Shown: one piece after another, positions 1 through 9,844 of the stretch
Position numbering within the stretch: position 1 is the stretch's first letter
Layout: the number at the start of each line of letters is the position of its first letter
Assembly: GCF_000732625.1 (NCBI RefSeq)
Contig: NZ_JPJI01000032.1
Span: 744,001 to 808,000, forward strand
Direction of reading: 5' to 3'
Origin: Nonlabens ulvanivorans
GTDB lineage: Bacteria; Bacteroidota; Bacteroidia; Flavobacteriales; Flavobacteriaceae
DNA length: 64,000 nucleotides
Program-made: the position numbers and the translations under genes
Notes under the pieces: model-generated
Database searches by the model: none
What the model was told of the DNA's origin: nothing
Seen by the model: only the letters and a program-made list of their open reading frames with translations

Positions 1-302
1 CACAACTAGATACTGCAGCCGTATACTTTAAATCAGGTAGTTTATATAGTTGTGATCAATCTAAGTCCACACCTTGCGGTAAATACATGGGCAACAGGTA
101 TAATTACATGAATAGTATTATAACTGTAGAACATGAAGATGGGACTAATTATATGGTCTGTTTAATGAGTAATATACTTAGTAAAAACTCTGCTGGTGAT
201 CATATGTATTTAGCTAGTGCTATAGATAAAACTATCAGATCTATCAATAATACTAACCATGATTCACAAGCAGTAACTACTGATAATTCAGATGATATTT
301 GA
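1..302 (+). CDS. Serine hydrolase, class A beta-lactamase-like, C-terminal part
   Basis: This is the 3' end of a gene that begins before the window. The frame is open from base 3, well upstream of the first ATG at 87, so that ATG is internal. The visible C-terminus contains a K-S-G-S motif (about nt 33-44), the position of the KTG box of beta-lactamases and penicillin-binding proteins. It is followed by a strand-rich segment ending in an alpha helix, as in the class A fold. The complete gene at 3079-4023 has the same KSGS box, so the two are probably paralogues lying on either side of the membrane protein at 303-3107. The stop codon (300-302) directly abuts the stop of that convergent gene. 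The SxxK serine is outside the window, so activity cannot be judged. Confidence 0.7.
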   Translation, partial: QLDTAAVYFKSGSLYSCDQSKSTPCGKYMGNRYNYMNSIITVEHEDGTNYMVCLMSNILSKNSAGDHMYLASAIDKTIRSINNTNHDSQAVTTDNSDDI

Positions 303-3107
303 TTAAGCAGTTTTAGTTTTACCATTATCCTTAGAAAGTAAAATATTTTTGATTTCTAAAGCTTTTGATGTAGGTAGATGTGATAATATACTGGTGATTA
401 AATGCTCACCTTGCAAGTCGAGTAATTTAATACTCAATGAATGCACTTTTTTTTCTTGAATAAGAAGAAGTTTTTCTAGCATTTTACTGCGATCATATAG
501 TTGTATTCGTTCTTGAAATTCAAAAGTTTCGCTGGATAAGGTATGTGATTCTAATTCAAATAGTGGAAAGAGCATATTTTTTAAGTCCCTACTCAATATA
601 CCATTAAGATATTCCATAGAATGAAGCCTTGAAACAGTTTCTTTACTTATCATTCCCTTATAGGCTACATAGACATCCTCTGGATTATAACGTTGTGATA
701 ACAGGTTAAAAATGATTTCTAGTTGATCAGAAATGCACTGATCAACATTAGTGATAAGTTGCTCTATTGTATTCTTTTCAAGTAAAGAGATAACACCATT
801 AGTTCTTTTATCAGAGCGCTGGCTTATTTTTAATGACCAATATAATCTTACTAATTCTTTATACTTAGCAGACTCTTTATCTATAAATCTTATCAATTCC
901 TTCTTTTTTAAAATCGATTTTCCTCCATCTATCCTAGATTTAAATAATAGTTCAAAAGCTCTTTTCTTAACAGAAATGTCGCTTCGATGGGTTAGTTGAA
1001 TAATTAAACGGTGTGATTTTTTAGTTTTTATATGGTATAATACATGAAGCAATTTTTTTCTGAAATCATTCTCTGTTTTTTTTCTAGAATAAATCTGACT
1101 TATGATTTTTAAAGATTTATTACCCATTTTTTGAATGGAAGAAATAATCGATTTTTTTAATTCATCGTCTATGAGTCCTTCAAGAAGAGTGTTTAAGAAA
1201 TAAACATCCTTAGTATGACCAGTAGCTTTAATCGCTGCAATTCTTAAAGTTTTATTATTGTGATTCAAATAGTTGTCAATTATTGAATAGTAGTTAGTCG
1301 TAGCAGCATATCCCAATGTTTCTATAAGTCGAGCAAGTTCTGCTATTTGCATGTTCTGGTCACCTATTTCACTAGAGAATAGTTCTATACGTAACTTCAG
1401 ATTATACTTTTCGGCTAGTAAAGGGTTTTCTTGAGAAATCGCAGCTAGAGCTAGCAGTGCAGCTGTTGCTATCATATCATCTTCGTCATCTAGATAATTT
1501 TCATAGAATTGATAAGAAATATGCTCGTGGCTCAATAAATAATTCATTGCTGCATTAATCAATTCACTGTCATCTGTATATATAAAATCTTGTACCTGTG
1601 CGACTGGTTCATTGATTACATAATCTAAATTATTAATTACCGCTGTAACGACCTTATTATTTTCATGATTAAGAAGTTGCAGAACTGGATCTCTTAAACT
1701 GGAATGACTTATTTCTGGTAGTTTTTGCAGCATCAATAATATATCCTCAGTTCCACCATTTTCAAAAATGATTTTCATATTACCGATAAGAGTTCCAACA
1801 TTATTTTTTTCTTTTCTTAACTTTTCTCTTTTTACAATACTTTGTTTAAAGATACTTAGATAGCTGTCTTTAACTTTAAAAATTAAATAAATCCAGAAAA
1901 TAGAAAGAATTGCAATCGATGCGGTAATAATGTGATTGGGAAGATTCAGTCCTTTTACAACAAAAATTATAACTAATCCAGCTAGTCCGGTAGCAACACT
2001 GTCCACAACCACATCTATAAAGGTTTTTGTTTTATTTTTTATGTCACTAGGTATAGGTATCGCAAGAAGTTCTAATGCACTTTTATGTAAGGACTGTTTA
2101 AGGCTACCATCAAAGCCTTTTAAGATAATTACAAGCCATAATTCTGGCATTACAAAAAGTAATAGAGCACAAGTAATTACCGCAGCTGGCAGAAAAAATA
2201 AATTGGTCTCAATATTAAAGTTTTCTAATAATCGCTTTGTAATCAATAATTGTAAAATCAAAGAGATTATATTAAAAGTACTAAACCAAAACCCAAAAAA
2301 GGACGCGAGTTCCATCGGGTCTGCTATCTGCTGGCTGGCGAGATAGCTAAATTCATAGTCTACAAGTTTTGCAACTAAGACACCTATACCTATGACACCT
2401 GCTAGATGAGTTAAATGTCTAGAATTAAATATTAATTTAATAGAAGGTTCTTTAGAAACACTTTCTCTTTTTTTGAATTCTAATTTCATTTTACCCTTAT
2501 AACTATGGGATTTAATTCTTTGATAGATATATGGGCAGCAAGCAATCATTAAACTTGCTAAGATGATTAAAGCGCCATTACCTGTAAATGGTACTAGGAT
2601 GGAAGTAACATATCCACCAGCAATTCCACCAGCAATTCCGCCAGCTCCTATAAATCCAAATAACCTTTTAGCTTCTCTAATATTAAAAATAACGTTTGCC
2701 AAAACCCAAAATTGAGAAGTAACCAATAAGGCATATATTCCTACAAATAGGTAAAAAGCATAAACTAAAAAAAGGTTGGTTACTTCAAACATCACGAGCA
2801 GTCCGATAATAAAGAATGCAGCCGAAAATATCCACAGCGTAGATTTAATAATATATCTAAGATTAAATCGCTCTAATAGTTTGTGATATGAAAAAGAGAT
2901 CACTACTGCAATGATAGCTGTTAGTATAAACGCTATCGAAAGAGAATCTGCACCAGCTGTAGATAAAAAAAGTGCATTGATAGTAGGTTTAACTACTAGC
3001 AATGCACCTATAATAAGAAAAAGATATAACTGCATCCATAAGGCTATGGAGAGTTCCTTTTTCTTAATATCAAATAGATTAGATATGAGCTGGTTTAATG
3101 GTTTCAC
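303..3107 (-). CDS. Npt/TLC-type nucleotide transporter-like membrane protein with HEAT repeats
   Basis: The 934-residue protein has two parts. Residues 1 to about 420 hold roughly 12 hydrophobic segments, with a glycine-rich GAGGIAGGIAGGY stretch near 155, resembling the ATP/ADP translocase (Npt1/Npt2, TLC) and MFS-like families. Residues from about 470 to 900 are soluble and helical, with HEAT-like repeats (for example near 530-720). It starts at GTG 3105-3107, and its first 29 nt lie inside the end of the upstream serine hydrolase gene, so the two are probably translationally coupled. The transport substrate is unknown. True nucleotide exchange is best known in obligate intracellular bacteria, so in a free-living flavobacterium this is more likely a relative with another role. 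Confidence 0.65.
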   Translation of the reverse strand: MKPLNQLISNLFDIKKKELSIALWMQLYLFLIIGALLVVKPTINALFLSTAGADSLSIAFILTAIIAVVISFSYHKLLERFNLRYIIKSTLWIFSAAFFIIGLLVMFEVTNLFLVYAFYLFVGIYALLVTSQFWVLANVIFNIREAKRLFGFIGAGGIAGGIAGGYVTSILVPFTGNGALIILASLMIACCPYIYQRIKSHSYKGKMKLEFKKRESVSKEPSIKLIFNSRHLTHLAGVIGIGVLVAKLVDYEFSYLASQQIADPMELASFFGFWFSTFNIISLILQLLITKRLLENFNIETNLFFLPAAVITCALLLFVMPELWLVIILKGFDGSLKQSLHKSALELLAIPIPSDIKNKTKTFIDVVVDSVATGLAGLVIIFVVKGLNLPNHIITASIAILSIFWIYLIFKVKDSYLSIFKQSIVKREKLRKEKNNVGTLIGNMKIIFENGGTEDILLMLQKLPEISHSSLRDPVLQLLNHENNKVVTAVINNLDYVINEPVAQVQDFIYTDDSELINAAMNYLLSHEHISYQFYENYLDDEDDMIATAALLALAAISQENPLLAEKYNLKLRIELFSSEIGDQNMQIAELARLIETLGYAATTNYYSIIDNYLNHNNKTLRIAAIKATGHTKDVYFLNTLLEGLIDDELKKSIISSIQKMGNKSLKIISQIYSRKKTENDFRKKLLHVLYHIKTKKSHRLIIQLTHRSDISVKKRAFELLFKSRIDGGKSILKKKELIRFIDKESAKYKELVRLYWSLKISQRSDKRTNGVISLLEKNTIEQLITNVDQCISDQLEIIFNLLSQRYNPEDVYVAYKGMISKETVSRLHSMEYLNGILSRDLKNMLFPLFELESHTLSSETFEFQERIQLYDRSKMLEKLLLIQEKKVHSLSIKLLDLQGEHLITSILSHLPTSKALEIKNILLSKDNGKTKTA

Positions 3108-4023
3108 CTGATTGGATGTCTTGAAGCAAGATAGGTGTTTTGTTTAATGCAGCTTCTGCAGGTCGTACTAAACTTCTAATAATTTTTTCTCCATCTGGCG
3201 ACTCTACCATAGCAACAAGAATATAATGCTTCTTGCGCTCATCATCCCATACGATTACACTATCGCAGTGCCAGTTTTTCCAAGAGCCACTTTTTCTATA
3301 GACATCTGCTTCAGGAGCAATTTGATCTAGCGTATTTACAAACTTGTGATGTAAACTTGGGTCTTTTAGATATTGTAGCATTTCACTACTACGTTCATTG
3401 TTAATTAGCTGGCCAGTAGCTAATTGATAATATAGTTTTGCGACAGCTTCCGTTGTAGCAGCATGGCTTAAGCCTTTAATAGGTTCAGGATGACGTCTTC
3501 CTTGTGCGGCATATCTTTTACCTACCCATAGGCCACCATTACTATATTGATCATAAAAAGGATTTGCTGGATTGCACATCACATCTTCTATACGTTGAAA
3601 ACCTACACGATCAATCATTCTAGTAGAAGCAGCATTATTAGATTTTGAAATCATCAACCACATATCTGTCTTTACTTCATCAGTATATTCTAAATCACCT
3701 TTCTCAATAGCATCCATAGCAGTATATAAAACAGCAATTTTAGGCATGCTAGCAGCATACATCATATTATCACCATTAACACTAGCATATCGAACACCAT
3801 CGTTTGATAAATCAACAAGACTTACAGACAGCCTTTTGTTTTTAATTAAACTTTGCCATCGCTTGTTTGAGTATAATTGTTCTTGTAAACTTAATTGTAA
3901 TGTAGCGTCTTGATAAGCACTAACCTCTTGATTTGCATTTTCCAGCAGCAATAAAGGTTTGTCAGTGGCGTGAACTAGACTAGTAAACATCACTAATAAT
4001 AAAGCAGACACTTTTAATAACAT
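3079..4023 (-). CDS. Secreted serine hydrolase, class A beta-lactamase-like
   Basis: The 314-residue protein starts with a signal peptide (hydrophobic residues 4-18, cleavage likely near HA-T20). Active-site motifs of the serine beta-lactamase/PBP superfamily are all visible: SxxK as S92-M-P-K95, an SDN-like S128-N-N130, and a KTG-like K244-S-G-S247. This points to a periplasmic acyl-serine enzyme. In this branch (beta-lactamase2-type) the true substrate is often unknown, and antibiotic resistance should not be assumed. The 3' end overlaps the transporter-like gene by 29 nt. A related enzyme lies at 1-302 on the other strand. Confidence 0.8.
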   Translation of the reverse strand: MLLKVSALLLVMFTSLVHATDKPLLLLENANQEVSAYQDATLQLSLQEQLYSNKRWQSLIKNKRLSVSLVDLSNDGVRYASVNGDNMMYAASMPKIAVLYTAMDAIEKGDLEYTDEVKTDMWLMISKSNNAASTRMIDRVGFQRIEDVMCNPANPFYDQYSNGGLWVGKRYAAQGRRHPEPIKGLSHAATTEAVAKLYYQLATGQLINNERSSEMLQYLKDPSLHHKFVNTLDQIAPEADVYRKSGSWKNWHCDSVIVWDDERKKHYILVAMVESPDGEKIIRSLVRPAEAALNKTPILLQDIQSGETIKPAHI

Positions 4024-4231
4024 ATAAATTTTAATTTTTTAAGTTCAATATAATATGAACAAATACAACGCCGAAACTACATATTTTATTGTCTTTAACA
4101 ATTTAAAACCAGTACTTTAACAGTTTTTCACTTACTGTTAATATTGCATCAAGATTTTAGTGCGCTAAGTCAATTATTATAGCTGAAAACGAATTTCAAA
4201 AGACTGTTTTTTTGAAGGTTAACTTTTGTTT
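4024..4231. other. Intergenic gap of 208 bp
   Basis: A+T-rich spacer upstream of the serine hydrolase and downstream of the AAA+ ATPase, both on the minus strand. No convincing hairpin terminator or -33/-7 promoter pair was found by eye, although a promoter for the hydrolase operon must lie here or the operons are joined. Confidence 0.5.
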
Positions 4232-7200
4232 TTACTTAGACAATCCTTTCCTCAACACCTCTTTAATGCCTTCTAGATTCTCGGTAAAATCCATCATTTG
4301 ACTCAAGACTTGAGACATCTGATTTTGCCCACCAAGTCCGTTCAACTTGTTGTTCTTAGCAAAAATCTCTTTTATGTCTTCCCATCGTTGTTGCTCTTCT
4401 GGAGTGATGGTATTGACGAGTTCTTTATATTTTAATAAGTTAGCTTCAGCAGCACTAGTTAAGGTTTGTGATTCACTTTCATAATGTGATAATAATAGCG
4501 TTTGCAACTCTTTATCATCCATGATAGGAACAACCTTAGCGACCAGTTTATTCATATCACGGTAAGAACCTTGTAGTTTAAAACTAGGTTCCGTACGGTA
4601 TGTGTCTTCCATTCCTGCGCTTGCGATGTAAGTCTGATTCACTTTAAGAACGGTATCACGTATTTTCAATACCTTTTCAAGTACAGCAACATAATCGGCT
4701 ATTTCTTGATTACTGTGGTTTCCTTTAAGCTCGTTATCACTTGCTCCGTTTTGAACACGATCTATAAGCGCATACACATCGTCAAAATGCTTGTTACTTA
4801 ACTGTTGCAATACGGGATTACTAGTTAGTGCATTTTCTACCAGACTCAGCTCAAATAAATGAGCCGTATCACCTATAATATCACCTAGATTATAAATATC
4901 AGCACGGTTTGCAAGCATATCTGGAATCTGGAATTTATCTCCACTTTCCGTATATGGATTACCAGCCATAATCACGCAAAATTTCTTACTACGTAGATCG
5001 TAGGTTTTAGGCTTTCCATTATAAACTCCTTCAATTTTACGAGTTCCATCAGACAGGCTGATGAACTTCTGTAAAAACTCAGGATTACAGTGCTGGATAT
5101 CATCTAGATATAACATCACATTATCACCCATTTCAAAAGCAAGATTCAGCTTTTTAAGTTCTTCTCTCGTTGCTGCATTAGTTGCTGCTTCAGGATCTAC
5201 TGATGTAATCTCATGACCTATCGCTGGACCATTTATTTTCATAAATATCAAGCCTAATCGGTTTGCTACATATTCCATCAAGGTTGTTTTACCATAACCT
5301 GGTGGTGATATGAGTAGCAATAATCCCATGCGATCGGTACGTTTTGTATCACCTACCGTACCTAATTGTTTGGCAAGATTATCACCTATTAGTGGGAAAT
5401 ATACTTGATCGATCAACTTGTTACGGACAAAAGAACTCAATACACGTGGTTTAAATTCTTCTAATCGCAAGGACTCTTTTAACTCTTCAGTTACCTCTTG
5501 CTTTGCTTTTCTAAAGGTTTCATAAGCAGGTACTTTTATCGTTGTAAAGTGCTCTAGTGTATGTACAAACTCATGATAATTAAACACAAACACACCTTCT
5601 TCAATCGTCTGGTGCGATCCTTTTAATCCATTGATGTTTTCACTAGGTGAGATGGCAACTGTTTTATTAGCTGTCAGCTCTCCATAAAGTATGTTTGCCA
5701 CACATTCGTTTATATATGTCAGTAAAGATTGTTTTGAGTCCGCTTTCGCGAAAGCGGAAACCCAATGTCTCACCAGTTCCACTTTAGACTTCTCGTCCTC
5801 ACAAGCTTCTAGACTTTTCTTAAATTTTAAATCGGCATTTTGAGATTTTATTTTCTTTTCAAAAGCTTCTTTTAATTGAATAGCGCTCGTGCTTACTGTG
5901 AAATGATCATTGTCTTTAAGTTCATTGAATAAGTAACTTGCGATAGATAAACTATTAGCAGACTCAGAAGTTTTAAAAATCTCATCAGCTAGTTCTTCTA
6001 TTATAAAGTCGTACTCCTTACTATCTGGAAAAACAGATAATACCTCACCAGCACTTTTCAAAATACGGTTGAGGTTGGATTGATGTTTGGTATCTAGTGC
6101 ATTCCAGTAAAACTGTGCTTGCGCTCTCGTATCAGGATCATAAGTAAGTAAGCCCAGATCATGGTGTTTATGTAATAAAACACTTAAATATTGAGCAGCG
6201 TCATGGTCATGAACACCTTTTACATAACCACCAGAATAGTTACCACTCGCGATTTCTTGAACAGTTGTCAGCAAATCTGCCGGACTCATTATTCTTAAAG
6301 CTTCTTTATCTCCAAATTTAAAAATAGAGTAGGCGAGGTAGGCAGATCTATAGACTTGGTTATTTTCAGACACCAAATCTTGATTCCATATTCCTTGAGA
6401 TTGTGTGAGAATCTCATTATGCAATTCTTGATAAAAGTCAGTTCCTGTTAGGTGATAGAACAGCGCATTATCCTTAAATACAATGGTAAGATCCAGCTGC
6501 TGTTTATTAACACCAAATTTATGTTTCCCCAGCTTGATGATGTTATCACCATCTTCATAAAGTTCGTTCTTATCCTTGAGTTTTCTCAAAGCATCTTCAC
6601 GAGCCACTTTAAGCGCTGTTTCAATCGCTTCGGCTTTTCCGGCATCATCGAGATCTTTTAATTGCACGACGATGTCGCGCACTTTATTGATCATTAAATC
6701 ACTGGCAAAATAACCGTTGATTTCAGTAACGCTATCTAAGGATTGTGCTCTTTTTTGAACACCTTTTAGAATACGCTCTGCAGCATTTTGAAATGCCATT
6801 GCCTTTTTATTGCGCGCTTCTACCAGACTACTTTTACGATTATCAAAAGCGGCGTAAACCTCTTCACGCTTGCCTATAATCTCTGTAATGTACTCTTCAT
6901 AGTCGGCAAATTTCCCTTCTAACTCTTCTAGTTGTATAGAAACTTTGGTAAGAAACTCATCACACTTTTCTGGTGTGTTTGCAATGTCCAGATAATTGAT
7001 TATACTCTGGTCAATCAGCTTTAACTGCGCGGCAAAATCGGCTTGCGCTTCTTTTTTACCTACGGTTTTTACTTTATTCTTAATCGCCGCTTTTACCTGA
7101 TTGATGGTGGCAAAAATCAACGATATGTTCTCAATAATCTTAGTAGAGTGAGAAGTGTCTTCTATCTCTAGATTAGAAACGATGTCTATCAACAGCTCGA

Positions 7201-9106
7201 GATCTTCAGCAATTTGATTCACTTCTTTCTCAAGATTTTTAATCTCGATCACTTTTTTTGTGTCGTCTAGTGCTTTTTGCTTTTCGGCAACAGCATCGTG
7301 ATAAGGAGCGAGTGCTTTATCATCAAGTAAAAAAGTAACCGCACGACGCGAGATCACTTCATTTTGTTCTACGATTTGCTCTTCGATTCCTTTTATAAAA
7401 TCGGTATCTACATAACGTATTTCATAAAGACCTATCGCTTCACCTCGCAAACTGCGCAGCTGAGTCAGTAGCTCTACAAAATCATTGATAGACTTAAATG
7501 AGGTGCTTTTAATTTTACTAAAAAGCTCATCTGCCTTTTTAGAAATATCTCTAGTATCTGCAGCTGCTTGTTTGCGCAGCTGTTTTACTTTTTCAAACTC
7601 GTCAATTGCTGCGTTAGACGCTTTGTTGATCTCGTTAAGAGGTAGATTAATTTGTTTAGTTTCTTCTTCAGGCAACCAGTAATAGGCATCTAGAATATCT
7701 TTTGAAGAACGTGCAATGTCATCATATAAACCACCATAACTATCTTCTTTGTTAAGAAGCGTGAGCAGCTCATTTGCCTGCGCCATAGCTTTAACAATAT
7801 CCTTGTTACCTATCTTAAATAACATCGTGTCTTGATGCTCAGATGGCATGATATTACCTTTTAAATATGGTGTTTGCCATATTTGCATCATGTGATGCTT
7901 GGTCTGTTCATCTTCTGTGCGGAAATAACACAACTCACCTTGTTCTAAAATCGTAAATCCATTACAAACGATAGGTGTCTTTACTGTTTGATCAATCACA
8001 TTGTAAGACATGAGTACATACAATCCCTGTGCGGCATTATAAAATACATACAAATGATCTTCACCATTAGGTGATGCGATTCTTTGCTGAAATTTTAATT
8101 TACCAGCATCGCTAGGGAATACGTTATACTCTCCAGTTTGCAAGTAATAACCACTTGGGAAAATAATACCTTGATCATCTGGCAGCAATACTGCAGCCTC
8201 TGCAATACTATTGATGCGTTCTACTTCCTTAATCTTGTGGTTGTACACAAAATAACGAGGCTCTTCTTGAAACGGTTTTATTTCTAGAACAATAAGATTG
8301 CCTAAATCGGCATAACGATATTGTCCGTCATCTAGTGTCTGGTCGCGATGTTCTACATCTTCACGATAAATTCCCTGACCATCGTCGGTATTATCTTCAA
8401 CCTTTATGGTTAAATCACCACCTATAGTTTCTACAAAAACCTTGTCTAGAATCGATACATGTCCATGCACACCAGCACGTTGATTATCGCGTCCAGCTTC
8501 TTTCCACTGGAAACCATATTGTGCAGGAAAACGATATTCATGCTCACTACGATTGTCTACATATTGCAATTTACCATCAGCAATCAACCATTTAAAGGTC
8601 TTGATATCCGTAACAGAATCACTAAGTTGAAATACCATATGCAGGTAATTCCCCATAATCGCAAACTTGGAAAAAATCGTGTTGCGATAGTATTTGTACA
8701 GATTTTCAAAATCAGTTTGAAAAATAGGATCTGTGATGAGGTTTAATTTGTTCCCGCTTACGCGAAAGCGTAACGCATCACCATCCACACCATCACGATC
8801 AAACTCATAGATGCTAAAAACATCGCTCAATTGCATCTCAGTGCGCAATCCTAGATGCACGTTGTACCCAAAGATGCTGTATTTACCGATGGTCACAATA
8901 TCACGGGCGATACAGTTATTTTCTGTATTCACGCGGTCGTTTGCAATCAGTCGTGTTTCTAGAGAACCGAAGACCTTTTTACGTTCTTCATTAAGAGCAT
9001 GGAGTCGTTGCTGCAAGTCATTCTTTTGCTTGAGCAAACGGCTCTGGATGATCTCGTAAGTTCCTGAGTCTAGTTGTGTAGTGTTATTGGTGTTTTTTTC
9101 TGCCAT
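4232..9106 (-). CDS. Giant AAA+ ATPase (DUF3686-like N-terminus)
   Basis: The 1624-residue protein is cytoplasmic by sequence, with no signal or membrane segment. Residues 15-45 form a short helix. Residues 55 to about 420 are strand-rich and may form a propeller-like domain; this region resembles the family often annotated DUF3686 or 'DNA repair ATPase'. Residues about 480-880 are long coiled coil. The C-terminal AAA+ module has Walker A PPGYGKTT (K1273), Walker B LYLDD (D1335-D1336) and a sensor-1-like MAGNP about 55 residues later, and is closest to MoxR-type domains. It is the last gene of the PspA-flotillin cassette. The 'DNA repair' label has no support here; a remodelling role on PspA or flotillin assemblies is an inference. 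Two copies of the 16-bp palindrome lie inside the gene (5741 and 8755). Confidence 0.8.
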   Translation of the reverse strand: MAEKNTNNTTQLDSGTYEIIQSRLLKQKNDLQQRLHALNEERKKVFGSLETRLIANDRVNTENNCIARDIVTIGKYSIFGYNVHLGLRTEMQLSDVFSIYEFDRDGVDGDALRFRVSGNKLNLITDPIFQTDFENLYKYYRNTIFSKFAIMGNYLHMVFQLSDSVTDIKTFKWLIADGKLQYVDNRSEHEYRFPAQYGFQWKEAGRDNQRAGVHGHVSILDKVFVETIGGDLTIKVEDNTDDGQGIYREDVEHRDQTLDDGQYRYADLGNLIVLEIKPFQEEPRYFVYNHKIKEVERINSIAEAAVLLPDDQGIIFPSGYYLQTGEYNVFPSDAGKLKFQQRIASPNGEDHLYVFYNAAQGLYVLMSYNVIDQTVKTPIVCNGFTILEQGELCYFRTEDEQTKHHMMQIWQTPYLKGNIMPSEHQDTMLFKIGNKDIVKAMAQANELLTLLNKEDSYGGLYDDIARSSKDILDAYYWLPEEETKQINLPLNEINKASNAAIDEFEKVKQLRKQAAADTRDISKKADELFSKIKSTSFKSINDFVELLTQLRSLRGEAIGLYEIRYVDTDFIKGIEEQIVEQNEVISRRAVTFLLDDKALAPYHDAVAEKQKALDDTKKVIEIKNLEKEVNQIAEDLELLIDIVSNLEIEDTSHSTKIIENISLIFATINQVKAAIKNKVKTVGKKEAQADFAAQLKLIDQSIINYLDIANTPEKCDEFLTKVSIQLEELEGKFADYEEYITEIIGKREEVYAAFDNRKSSLVEARNKKAMAFQNAAERILKGVQKRAQSLDSVTEINGYFASDLMINKVRDIVVQLKDLDDAGKAEAIETALKVAREDALRKLKDKNELYEDGDNIIKLGKHKFGVNKQQLDLTIVFKDNALFYHLTGTDFYQELHNEILTQSQGIWNQDLVSENNQVYRSAYLAYSIFKFGDKEALRIMSPADLLTTVQEIASGNYSGGYVKGVHDHDAAQYLSVLLHKHHDLGLLTYDPDTRAQAQFYWNALDTKHQSNLNRILKSAGEVLSVFPDSKEYDFIIEELADEIFKTSESANSLSIASYLFNELKDNDHFTVSTSAIQLKEAFEKKIKSQNADLKFKKSLEACEDEKSKVELVRHWVSAFAKADSKQSLLTYINECVANILYGELTANKTVAISPSENINGLKGSHQTIEEGVFVFNYHEFVHTLEHFTTIKVPAYETFRKAKQEVTEELKESLRLEEFKPRVLSSFVRNKLIDQVYFPLIGDNLAKQLGTVGDTKRTDRMGLLLLISPPGYGKTTLMEYVANRLGLIFMKINGPAIGHEITSVDPEAATNAATREELKKLNLAFEMGDNVMLYLDDIQHCNPEFLQKFISLSDGTRKIEGVYNGKPKTYDLRSKKFCVIMAGNPYTESGDKFQIPDMLANRADIYNLGDIIGDTAHLFELSLVENALTSNPVLQQLSNKHFDDVYALIDRVQNGASDNELKGNHSNQEIADYVAVLEKVLKIRDTVLKVNQTYIASAGMEDTYRTEPSFKLQGSYRDMNKLVAKVVPIMDDKELQTLLLSHYESESQTLTSAAEANLLKYKELVNTITPEEQQRWEDIKEIFAKNNKLNGLGGQNQMSQVLSQMMDFTENLEGIKEVLRKGLSK
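5741..5756. repeat. 16-bp palindrome, perfect copy (AAA+ gene)
   Basis: CGCTTTCGCGAAAGCG, read in frame as AFAKA within the linker region of the AAA+ ATPase (around residue 1120). Confidence 0.9.
8755..8770. repeat. 16-bp palindrome, one mismatch (AAA+ gene)
   Basis: CGCTTACGCGAAAGCG. It is read on the minus strand as RFRVS instead of the usual RFRES, so a single base change has altered the encoded peptide. Confidence 0.75.
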
Positions 9107-9122
9107 TGATTTCTAGTTAGTA

Positions 9123-9190
9123 GCGCATCGCATGCGCCTTCTCAGTGTTGGGGCGCATCGCATGCGCCCTTTCATTGCGGCGCATGCGCC
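9123..9190. repeat. Three tandem REP-like hairpins
   Basis: Three palindromes spaced about 29 bp lie between the AAA+ start and the RAYT stop: 9123-9137 (6-bp stem, loop CGC), 9151-9169 (8-bp stem gggcgcat, loop CGC) and 9179-9190 (12-bp perfect palindrome without a loop). They share the core ATGCGAT (minus strand) with the hairpins of the other cassette gaps. Confidence 0.8.
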
Positions 9191-9196
9191 TTTTCA

Positions 9197-9811
9197 TCAG
9201 TCTAGATCCAGTTTCTGTTTTAGATTTTCATCCCACTTCTTTGGATTATCATTGATGTATCTGGTTACATTGTCATAGTGTCTTTGAGTTCTGATGATAG
9301 CTTCGTTATAGTTGCGTACCCATATGGTTTTTTCAGTTCTCAGTTGATTATGGATGTCCATAAGCTCGCTATTTTTCAAGGTCGATTCATTATTCTGATT
9401 TTCTGATATGATACTTAAAACCTGTCTGGTCACAGCACCTTTGTATCCTCTGACTACTGCTCCTAAAGAACCTGGCTTATTCATGTGTTTTCCTGCAACT
9501 GCTCCTGCTCTGCGTTCCAACTCTTCTGCCGTGTATTCCTTTTGTATTCTTTGTTCTTCTATATGAATGACAAAATGAATATGATCTGGCATGATCATGA
9601 ATGCTCCCAGGGATACGTTGTCTCTTAAATTTATTGTTTGCTGCCATTCTTTAGCCGCAATCTCTCCAAATTTATTGAGTATCATTTTTTCATCAATCAC
9701 CTTTCCAAATAGATGCAACCGATTACGTATTACAATAGTTACAAAGTACCTTCCTACTGATGTGTAGTCATGTCCTTTGAGACGTATTGATTTACGATTA
9801 TATTGCTTCAT
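9197..9811 (-). mobile_element. REP-associated tyrosine transposase (RAYT)
   Basis: The 204-residue protein is a Y1 transposase of the IS200/IS605-related TnpA_REP family. The HUH motif is H77-I-H79 in the context MPDHIHF, and the C-terminal NYNEAII...YINDNPKKW segment carries the candidate catalytic tyrosine (Y168). The length is normal for the family and the frame is intact. It lies in the same direction as, and between, the flotillin and AAA+ genes. On both sides are palindromes with 3-nt loops, which is the usual setting of a RAYT and its REP substrates. RAYTs are usually single-copy domesticated enzymes that do not move as standard IS elements. No terminal inverted repeats or target duplication were seen. 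Confidence 0.9.
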
Positions 9812-9844
9812 ACTAGCTTAGCTTGTTCGACCCATTGTATGTGC

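Noticed and set aside
8459-8746. Possible plus-strand gene of 95 codons inside the AAA+ region
   Set aside because: It lies wholly inside a well-supported minus-strand gene and its product shows no family resemblance. The same holds for other antisense frames such as 1936-2346 and 11707-12015.
4232-9106. DNA repair function for the giant ATPase
   Set aside because: No nuclease, SMC hinge or DNA-binding motif is seen, and all neighbours are membrane-related. The label appears to be inherited annotation.
9197-9811. Complete IS200/IS605 insertion sequence
   Set aside because: Sequence details such as the C-terminal YINDNPKKW pattern fit the RAYT branch, no TnpB gene is present, and the flanking hairpins are many and varied instead of one left end and one right end.
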